Shown one piece after another: positions 1 to 6,043 of a stretch of 8,716 nucleotides of DNA. Location of the stretch: the NCBI GenBank assembly GCA_023251695.1, contig JAHEYE010000136.1, positions 1 through 8,716 on the forward strand, in the 5' to 3' direction. This DNA comes from Sphingobacteriaceae bacterium. GTDB taxonomy: Bacteria > Bacteroidota > Bacteroidia > B-17B0 > Aurantibacillaceae. The first letter of the stretch is position 1, and each line of letters starts with the position of its first letter. The notes under the pieces are model-generated. The model was not told the origin of the DNA, did not search any database, and saw only the letters and a program-made list of their open reading frames with translations. Made by a program: the position numbers and the translations under genes.

Positions 1-1
1 T

Positions 2-721
2 ACAGGAATTTGGTCAACTAATGGTACAGGTTATTTTGCTCCATCTGATACAATATTCAATACCAATTATGTTTTAAGTGCGAGTGAAATGGCCACAGGA
101 GGATTGGTAACCTTAACCTTAACTTCCACCAATAATGGTTTATGCGCAGCTGTGATGAATACACTTAGCATTAATATTATTCCTAAGCCGGTTGTAACCG
201 CAGGAGCTGATTATACTACCTGTGCAAGTGCAATTGTCTTCACACTAAATGGTTCGGCTACTTTCCAGAGTGCGGCTACGACACCAACCTGGTCGGTTGT
301 TTCAGGTACGGGGGCATTTAGTAATATTAATGTTCCGAACCCCACTTACAGTATGAGCGTGAATGATACGATTCAAGGATATGTTATTCTGGTTATCTCT
401 GCGCAGGGAATTTGTCCGAATGCGGAAACTGATACGGTTCGTATTGATATTTTAAAATTACCTTATGTGAATGCAGGAATAAATACAACTATTTGTGATA
501 ATAATATGGTTGCACTTTCAGGTACCATAACCGGATTTACCGGAACAGGGCAATGGTCGTCGAGTGGTACAGGAACTTTCACACCTTCAAGTTCTAGCTT
601 AACCACAGGCTATAATCCAAGCGGTGGTGATTTACTGACGGGCTCAGTTACATTTACATTAGCATCCACTAATAATCAGGGATGTAATTCGGTGAAAGAT
701 ACTTTGAAAATTACTTTTAAA
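2..721 (+). repeat. Tandem Ig-like modules in the surface protein (2 complete, 1 partial)
   Basis: Protein-level repeats of about 87 residues: a partial copy at 2-187, then copies at about 188-454 and 461-721. Each full copy opens with a V(T/N)AG...T(T/I)C segment, has a W-S-x-x-S/G-G-T-G-x-F core in the middle, and closes with a beta-strand holding a second Cys (GICPN, GCNS) before a D-T-(V/L)-x-I strand. The copies are diverged at DNA level, so this is an old domain duplication rather than a recent tandem repeat. I cannot assign a named domain family with certainty. Confidence 0.75.
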
Positions 722-1732
722 AATTCTCCTGTTGCTAATTTCTCAATTGGCAATGCCTGTGTTAATAGCCCTGTCTTCTTTTCTGATGGTTCCAGCGGAA
801 GCATTGCAACGCAAAGCTGGGATTTCGGGGACGGTGGAACTTCAATCTCCTCCAATCCTATTCACACATATTCGCTTGCTAATATTTATACGGTAACCTA
901 TACTGTAACTTCATCGAATGGCTGTACAGATACTGTGACCAAATCCATTCAAATAAATAGTTTACCAAATGCTAATTTCACCTATACCAATGCTTGCCAG
1001 TCATTACCTGCATACTTCCAGGATCTTTCTACAATAAGTGTAGGAAGCAATATTGTAAGTTGGGATTGGAATTTTGGAGATACAGGAATTGATACAATAA
1101 ATAAAAACCCTACCCATATTTATGCTACACCGGGTTTATACATTGTTAGTTTAATTGTAACGTCGGATAAAGGATGTGTCGACAATATTCAATTACCTGT
1201 AAATGTAAACCCAAAACCGAAAGCTGAGTTTGGAATGACCAATAATCCAACACTTGCATTGGAAACGGTTTACTTTAACGATTTCTCAACGCCGACTAAT
1301 TCTGTTGTTGCCTGGAACTGGAATTTTGGAGATCAATCTTTTTCAACTGCGCAAAATCCAACCCATTTTTATCTCAACCAGGGAAGTTATTACGTCACCC
1401 TCACTGTTGCTGATGGTAATGGCTGCCGCGATTCGATTACAAAATCAATTGAGGTAACTTTATTACCATTAGTGCCAACCGCATTCTCACCAAACAAAGA
1501 TGGAAGCAATGATGTTTTATTTGTAAGAGGCGGACCATTCGAAAAAATGAAGTTCAGGGTTTATAACAGCTGGGGTGAAATGATTTTTGAATCGGAAGAT
1601 CAGAAAGTTGGGTGGGATGGAACATGGCGCGGAGCAGATTCACCAATTGGAGTTTATGTTTGGGTGCTTGATGTAGATATGTTTAACAATAAGTCGGTCA
1701 AGAAAACGGGCGACGTAACTTTATTGAGATAA
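2..1732 (+). CDS. Large Ig-like/PKD surface protein with T9SS type B sorting domain (5' truncated)
   Basis: The frame is open from base 2 with no start in the window, so this is the last 576 residues of a longer protein. The ATG at 89 is internal, because the same module continues upstream of it. Numbering residues from that Met, two full Ig-like modules (about 34-122 and 125-211) follow a partial one. Then come three PKD modules (about 214-290, 293-373, 377-456) with WDFGDGG, WNFGDTG and WNFGDQS cores. A gliding-motility-type C-terminal domain (458-547) carries the PTAFSPNKDGSNDV motif, the YNSWGEMIFES strand and a final GDVTLLR. That CTD is the signature of T9SS type B cargo, so the protein is predicted to be exported across the outer membrane and kept at or released from the surface. 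The modules suggest an adhesin or filament-like role, as for SprB-type proteins, but no enzymatic domain or binding target is visible. It lies 4 bases before a porP/sprF-like gene, which fits cargo paired with its own export partner. Confidence 0.93.
   Translation, partial: TGIWSTNGTGYFAPSDTIFNTNYVLSASEMATGGLVTLTLTSTNNGLCAAVMNTLSINIIPKPVVTAGADYTTCASAIVFTLNGSATFQSAATTPTWSVVSGTGAFSNINVPNPTYSMSVNDTIQGYVILVISAQGICPNAETDTVRIDILKLPYVNAGINTTICDNNMVALSGTITGFTGTGQWSSSGTGTFTPSSSSLTTGYNPSGGDLLTGSVTFTLASTNNQGCNSVKDTLKITFKNSPVANFSIGNACVNSPVFFSDGSSGSIATQSWDFGDGGTSISSNPIHTYSLANIYTVTYTVTSSNGCTDTVTKSIQINSLPNANFTYTNACQSLPAYFQDLSTISVGSNIVSWDWNFGDTGIDTINKNPTHIYATPGLYIVSLIVTSDKGCVDNIQLPVNVNPKPKAEFGMTNNPTLALETVYFNDFSTPTNSVVAWNWNFGDQSFSTAQNPTHFYLNQGSYYVTLTVADGNGCRDSITKSIEVTLLPLVPTAFSPNKDGSNDVLFVRGGPFEKMKFRVYNSWGEMIFESEDQKVGWDGTWRGADSPIGVYVWVLDVDMFNNKSVKKTGDVTLLR
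728..1456 (+). repeat. Three consecutive PKD modules in the surface protein
   Basis: Three modules of about 80 residues at roughly 728-958, 965-1207 and 1217-1456. Each has the PKD core W-(D/N)-FGD followed by N-P-(I/T)-H-x-Y and an alternating beta-strand ending in ...GC(T/V/R)D. PKD modules are beta-sandwich spacers or binding modules common in secreted Bacteroidota proteins. The first two have a Cys near the N-terminus (NACVN, NACQS) and one near the C-terminus. The third keeps only the C-terminal Cys. Confidence 0.88.
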
Positions 1733-1736
1733 ACCA

Positions 1737-2729
1737 ATGAAAAAGATAGTTGTTTACATACTTTTATCGGTCGGTTTTCTCGGAGAGGTAACCGCTCAGG
1801 ATTTTCACTTATCGCTTTACGACGCATCTCCATTGTTTTTAAATCCTGCTATGACAGGTGTTATAGATGCGAAGTACCGCGTTCATGCCCAATACCGTAA
1901 TCAGTGGAGCTCTGTTGCATATAAACCATATAACACAGCTTTAATTAGTGCAGATATGCCTAAAGGAAAATGGGGATTCGGTTTGCAAATAATCGAAATG
2001 CGTGCAGGTATTGGTAATTATAATGTTTTTCAGGGAATGCTTTCTGCAGCTTATACAGTTCCTCTGGATAAAAGAAAATTTCATCATCTCGCATTTGGTT
2101 TGCAGGGTGGTGTTACACAAAAACAGGTGGAGTATAAAATTTATACGTTCGACAGTCAGTACACACCAACTAACGGGGGGAGTTTTGATACCGGATTACC
2201 AACTAACGAAAAATTTTCAAGACAATCACAAATGTTGCCGCAGTTAAATGCAGGTTTGTTATATTTTATGTCGAAGCAGCAATCACGCGTAAATCCTTTC
2301 TTTGGATTTTCAGCATTTAATTTAACGCAGCCAAAGGAAACTTTTTTCGACCAAGCGAATAAATTACCAATGCGTTTTTACGGACATGCAGGTATAAGGA
2401 TTAACATCAGCGAATTGTTGTATGTGCTTCCGAAAGTATTAGTGATGAGTCAGGGTACGGCTTTTGAACAGACTTATGCCTTAGATGCCGGATATTATTT
2501 TAAGAACGATAAATTTTTCCTGTTGGCAGGTTTTACTTACCGCGCCTTAGATGCCAGCATTGTTTATCTTGGATTAAGGAAAGACAATTATATTTTTAAG
2601 CTCGGTTACGATTTTAATACATCTACTTTAAAAACGGCATCAAAAACAAGAGGAGCTTTTGAATTGTCATTTACTTATTTGGCAGGCAAGAAAAATTTAA
2701 AAGAAGTGAGAAATTGTCCGCGTTTGTAA
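1737..2729 (+). CDS. PorP/SprF-family T9SS outer-membrane protein
   Basis: A 330-residue protein with a signal peptide (about 1-20, MKKIVVYILL then ...EVTA before QDF). Right after cleavage comes the family hallmark QDFHLSLYDASPLFLNPAMTG (family form roughly QDPQFSQYxxNPLxLNPAxTG), followed by the YRNQW motif at 53-57. The rest alternates like a small outer-membrane beta-barrel and ends with GAFELSFTY strands and a terminal CPRL, matching the conserved CPR(F/L) tail of PorP/SprF proteins. In Flavobacterium johnsoniae SprF is needed to secrete its neighbour SprB, a type B cargo. The same relation is inferred here for the upstream gene. The start is fixed by the signal peptide. It lies 4 bases after the preceding stop, has no Shine-Dalgarno sequence and is followed 3 bases on by the next gene, so all three should be co-transcribed. 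The family is certain; which paralogue it is cannot be told, so no symbol is given. Confidence 0.93.
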   Translation: MKKIVVYILLSVGFLGEVTAQDFHLSLYDASPLFLNPAMTGVIDAKYRVHAQYRNQWSSVAYKPYNTALISADMPKGKWGFGLQIIEMRAGIGNYNVFQGMLSAAYTVPLDKRKFHHLAFGLQGGVTQKQVEYKIYTFDSQYTPTNGGSFDTGLPTNEKFSRQSQMLPQLNAGLLYFMSKQQSRVNPFFGFSAFNLTQPKETFFDQANKLPMRFYGHAGIRINISELLYVLPKVLVMSQGTAFEQTYALDAGYYFKNDKFFLLAGFTYRALDASIVYLGLRKDNYIFKLGYDFNTSTLKTASKTRGAFELSFTYLAGKKNLKEVRNCPRL

Positions 2730-2732
2730 TTT

Positions 2733-4937
2733 ATGAAATCCCAACATCCCAATTTTCAAAACTGTATTTTTTTCAAGAGGCTTTTTGCTGCATTGCTTAT
2801 TGCATTAAGTTCTTTATCATTCGGGCAATCGAAAAAGTTATGGATGTTAACAGCAGAAAATGCTTACAAGGCAAAAGACTGGGCTACGGCAGCCGTTTAT
2901 TACGCCAAAGTTTTAGATGATACAACTGTTCTAGAAACTTTCGTCCTTCCCTACGAAATGCAAATGGTTAACCTAAAGCTAAAGTCATTGGTAAAGGTCC
3001 CCGAATTGCAATTACGGAGACACAGGAAAGACACAACAGGAGTAGGTAAAGACAGCGCTCAAACGATTTCTAATGCTCCTGCCGATACAAGCCGAAAACA
3101 AAAAGCAGCACCCAAATTCAATAAAATTACCAGTATCGATTATGTATATTGGAAATTGGCTCACTCTTACCGTTTAAATGCTGATTATAAGAACGCAGCG
3201 AAAACCTATAAAACCTGTGTTGAAAGAAATGCTGTGCCGGATGCCCGGTATTTCTATGGTCTTTCGTTAATGGCACTTAAAAAATACAACGAAGCTTTAG
3301 TTGAGTTTGATGAATATGTGACCCATAGTCCGGAAAACGATTCCCTAATGCGCGTAGCTGAGAAAAAAGAATCCAGTTGTTATTTTGCATTGGATACCAT
3401 GTCGAATGTTAAGCGGGAAGTAATTGTGAGAATGTTCGACACACTTATATTTAATAAAGGTACTGCAAGTTTTGCCCCGCAATATTATTTGAGCCCTAAC
3501 AAGATAATTTTCACGAGTGCACGGCGCAACGGTGTGGTAAACGATCCGGAAAAACAGGATTCAAAATACCTGTGTGATTTATATTATACAGAGTATCTCG
3601 ACAGTATTTGGCAAAGGCCCATCAATTTTGGCCGGCCCATCAATACTGTATTGCACGAGGGAGCCGGAATGGTAACTCCTTTTGAAACGATGGTGTTTAC
3701 AAGGTGGAGTGATGCAAACCGTGATGAGGTATTTATTTACATTGCCAGAATGAATGACGGCAAATTTTACGAAGCTTTCAAGTTAGGACCGGAAGTAAAT
3801 GTGCCGGGAAAAAAATCAAAGGATCCTTATGTTAACTTTAATGGTACCCGTTTGTTCTTCTCCTCAAATCGTCCGGGTGGTTTTGGTGGATTTGATATCT
3901 GGTGTTGTATAATTGATGATGATGGAAATATTGGCGCTCCACGGAATTTAGGTAAGCAGATTAATACCGGTGGTGATGAGGTGTCGCCATTTTACCATAA
4001 TGTTTCCAATACACTTTACTTTTCTTCAAACGGTTTGCCCGGAATGGGTGGCTTAGATGTTTTTAAAGCTTCATTTAATGTTGATGATTCGGTTTATACG
4101 TTCCCTAAAAACATGGGTGGTCCGGTTAACTCAAGTAAAGATGACGCTTACTTTATTATGGAAAGAACCCAGCAAAGAGGTTTTTTTGCCAGCGACAGGG
4201 AACCTTGTGAAGGCGGACATTGTTACGATATTTATGAATTCCAGAATGCGCCAATCTTTTTTGATTTGAGTGGTTATGTTTATGATGCAATAACCAACGA
4301 TCCGATTCCCGGAGCACTGGTAACAATTAGTGATGTGCACGGTGAAGATGAACAGTTATATATTGTTACAGACGAAAAAGGTTTTTATTCCACCCCCTTA
4401 AAAGCGGACAGGGAATTTTTCCTAAAGGCGCAAAAAACAAAATATTTCGCTGATAAAGGGAGCAGGGCAACGAAAGGCTTAACCGAAACGGCCCATTTGG
4501 AATGGGATGCATTTTTGAGCAAGGTTCCTGATGGAGAAGTTGAAATTGAAGGAATCGAGTACGATTTTGACAAAGCAACATTGCGTCCAAAATCAAAAGA
4601 AAATCTTGATAAGATCGTTGATCTTTTAAATCTTAATGATAACCTCTCCGTAGCTATTAATGCACATACAGATGCGCGTGGTAATGATGCTTATAACGAG
4701 AGGTTATCGCAGGCACGTGCACAATCGTGTGTTGATTATTTGATTTCGAAGGGTATTAAAAAGGACCGTTTAATTGCTAAAGGATGGGGAGAGAAGCAAC
4801 CAATTATTCCTGAATCTGCGATTAATAAAATGGTACCAAAAAGTCCCGAATTTGAAGCCGCGCATCAAAAAAACCGCCGTACCGCCTTTAAAGTAGTAGG
4901 TGAGAGCGCCCTTAAAATAATTAATAAGACCAAATAG
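2733..4937 (+). CDS. PorE-like OmpA-family protein (TPR, PD40 propeller, CRD, OmpA-C)
   Basis: A 734-residue predicted periplasmic protein. In order: signal peptide (1 to about 32, hydrophobic FAALLIALSSLSFGQ, no lipobox Cys); TPR-like helices around 35-62 and 133-200, split by a basic, low-complexity stretch (about 82-130); a PD40/WD40-like propeller (about 240-505) with blade motifs such as FFSSNRPGGFGGFDIW and YFSSNGLPGMGGLDVF; a carboxypeptidase-regulatory-like sandwich (about 512-570, LSGYVYDAITNDPIPGA); and an OmpA-C peptidoglycan-binding domain (about 606-722). The last shows YDFDKATLRPKS, TDARGNDAYNERLSQARA with the diaminopimelate-contacting Asp647 and Arg662, and the NRR end motif. 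This is the domain order of PorE of Porphyromonas gingivalis, a T9SS component thought to link outer-membrane T9SS parts to the cell wall. The inferred role is to anchor the adjacent PorP-like protein and its cargo to peptidoglycan. The next in-frame Met lies beyond the signal peptide, so 2733 is the start. Direct continuation from the porP-like gene (3-base gap) supports one operon. Confidence 0.92.
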   Translation: MKSQHPNFQNCIFFKRLFAALLIALSSLSFGQSKKLWMLTAENAYKAKDWATAAVYYAKVLDDTTVLETFVLPYEMQMVNLKLKSLVKVPELQLRRHRKDTTGVGKDSAQTISNAPADTSRKQKAAPKFNKITSIDYVYWKLAHSYRLNADYKNAAKTYKTCVERNAVPDARYFYGLSLMALKKYNEALVEFDEYVTHSPENDSLMRVAEKKESSCYFALDTMSNVKREVIVRMFDTLIFNKGTASFAPQYYLSPNKIIFTSARRNGVVNDPEKQDSKYLCDLYYTEYLDSIWQRPINFGRPINTVLHEGAGMVTPFETMVFTRWSDANRDEVFIYIARMNDGKFYEAFKLGPEVNVPGKKSKDPYVNFNGTRLFFSSNRPGGFGGFDIWCCIIDDDGNIGAPRNLGKQINTGGDEVSPFYHNVSNTLYFSSNGLPGMGGLDVFKASFNVDDSVYTFPKNMGGPVNSSKDDAYFIMERTQQRGFFASDREPCEGGHCYDIYEFQNAPIFFDLSGYVYDAITNDPIPGALVTISDVHGEDEQLYIVTDEKGFYSTPLKADREFFLKAQKTKYFADKGSRATKGLTETAHLEWDAFLSKVPDGEVEIEGIEYDFDKATLRPKSKENLDKIVDLLNLNDNLSVAINAHTDARGNDAYNERLSQARAQSCVDYLISKGIKKDRLIAKGWGEKQPIIPESAINKMVPKSPEFEAAHQKNRRTAFKVVGESALKIINKTK

Positions 4938-4982
4938 TTAATATTTTCGTCCTATTACCTATTCTCTGTACACTAATTATAT

Positions 4983-4990
4983 TAATTTTG
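4983..4990 (+). promoter_or_regulatory. Candidate Bacteroidota -7 promoter element for the PCMD gene
   Basis: TAATTTTG matches the Bacteroidota sigma-ABfr -7 consensus TAnnTTTG exactly. It ends 22 bases before the ATG at 5013, which would leave a short leader of about 15 bases. No good -33 TTTG is found 19-21 bases upstream, so the match is half a promoter. The element sits inside a small AT-only inverted repeat, TTAAT-TTTG-ATTAA (4982-4995), which could be chance or an operator. The gap after the preceding gene has no GC-rich hairpin, so some read-through from the upstream operon is possible. Confidence 0.45.
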
Positions 4991-5012
4991 ATTAACTATA
5001 AAACATCCGCTT

Positions 5013-5987
5013 ATGAAAAAATTATTTACTTTTCTTTTTACATCATCTATAATTTGCATTTCGGCTCAAACAACCATTTCGAACAGTAGTTTTGAAATGT
5101 GGGGCAATGTTTCTCCCGGAGTGGCCGGCGAGCCTACTGGTTGGTACTCTAATAAATCAGGCTCAAGTACTGCGCAATTAGGTCCTGTCATTTGTTTCAA
5201 GGATAATGCAATTGTTCATACCGGTACGGCTTCTGTGCGTGTTGAAACCCTAAACTATTTAGGTACTGCAGTAAATGGTGCCGTTACTACAGGCGTTATT
5301 AATGCACCTACCTTTACAAAAACTGACGGATACATTGGAACTGTAAAATACGGAACACCATCAGATATCCGCCGTATGGCATTTATCGGTCGTCCTGATA
5401 GCTTAGTTGGATGGTATCAGTATTTATCAGGTGGTTCAGGAGAGCAAGGCAAAGTGAGAGCTATTTTGCATACAGCTGATTATTATGATCCGGAAACACC
5501 AACAACTTATCATCCTGCATGTATTGCTAATAAAGTTGGCGATGCATTATTTTTAGGCTCTACTTCAACTTTTGCTACCTGGAAACGTTTTAGTGTTCCT
5601 TTTACTTATACAAGTGCAGCCATTCCTGCTTACATTATGATTAATGTTACCTCTTCAGCTAATCAGGCGACCTCTATTACAGGTAGCAAATTATGGTTGG
5701 ATGATATTGGTGTTATATACAACTCAACAAAAGTGAGTGAGGTCAATAAGGAAACAAATGTGAAGGTGTATAGTCATGATAAAAACATGTATGTTGATTT
5801 TAGTTCACGCAACGAAGAACAAGCCTCTCTTATACTTTTCGACTTAACAGGAAAAAGCGTTGGGTCGTTTAAGATTGAAGGAAATAAACTAAACTCTTTT
5901 GATTTATCGCATCTTAACAACGGCCTTTATCTTTATCAGGTAATTGGTTCCGATTATAAAAAATCAGGTAAATTCATCATTGAATAA
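5013..5987 (+). CDS. Secreted PCMD-domain protein with T9SS type A sorting domain
   Basis: A 324-residue protein with a signal peptide (about 1-19, MKKLFTFLFTSSIICISA before QTT). Residues about 22-238 look like the PCMD fold (putative carbohydrate metabolism domain): SSFEMWG...PTGWYSN near the start, an HTGTASVRVET strand, FIGRPDSLVGWYQYLSG in the middle, TWKRFSVPFTYTS later, and the closing GSKLWLDDIGVIYN. This beta-sandwich is seen in Bacteroidota surface proteins and is suspected, not shown, to bind carbohydrate. Residues about 247-324 are a T9SS type A sorting domain: VKVYSHDKNMYVDF, a LILFDLTGKSV strand, LNNGLYLYQVI and the typical last strand KSGKFIIE. The protein is therefore predicted to cross the outer membrane by T9SS and be released or attached after CTD removal. 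It has its own candidate promoter and is followed by a strong hairpin terminator, so it is probably monocistronic. No catalytic residues are recognisable. The PCMD call is by motif recollection and needs a profile search. Confidence 0.85.
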   Translation: MKKLFTFLFTSSIICISAQTTISNSSFEMWGNVSPGVAGEPTGWYSNKSGSSTAQLGPVICFKDNAIVHTGTASVRVETLNYLGTAVNGAVTTGVINAPTFTKTDGYIGTVKYGTPSDIRRMAFIGRPDSLVGWYQYLSGGSGEQGKVRAILHTADYYDPETPTTYHPACIANKVGDALFLGSTSTFATWKRFSVPFTYTSAAIPAYIMINVTSSANQATSITGSKLWLDDIGVIYNSTKVSEVNKETNVKVYSHDKNMYVDFSSRNEEQASLILFDLTGKSVGSFKIEGNKLNSFDLSHLNNGLYLYQVIGSDYKKSGKFIIE

Positions 5988-6004
5988 TTTGTATTAGATT
6001 TATT

Positions 6005-6041
6005 AAATCCGCTTCCGGAAAGGAGCGGATTTTATTTTTTA
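6005..6041 (+). terminator. Rho-independent terminator after the PCMD gene
   Basis: A perfect 9-bp stem, AAATCCGCT (6005-6013) with AGCGGATTT (6024-6032), closes a 10-base loop and runs into a T-rich tract (6030-6041, interrupted by single A residues). It begins 17 bases after the stop of the PCMD gene, as expected for an intrinsic terminator. Unusually, it ends only 2 bases before the ATG of the TonB receptor gene at 6044, so it also occupies that gene's leader and could act as an attenuator. Confidence 0.8.
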
Positions 6042-6043
6042 TT

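Noticed and set aside
89..91. ATG at 89 as the true start of the surface protein
   Set aside because: The frame is open upstream to the window edge and the upstream residues (TGIWSTNGTGYFAPSD) complete the same Ig-like module. No signal peptide follows the ATG.
3616..3644. Direct repeat GGCCCATCAAT twice, 18 bases apart
   Set aside because: It encodes RPINFGRPIN inside the propeller of the PorE-like protein. The period is a multiple of three and the second copy matches the family's usual G-x-P-I-N-T strand, so it is explained by coding.
4131..4596. Minus-strand open frames of 62-76 codons opposite the PorE-like gene
   Set aside because: They lie wholly within a well-supported conserved gene on the other strand, show no recognisable domain, and have no promoter or leader of their own.
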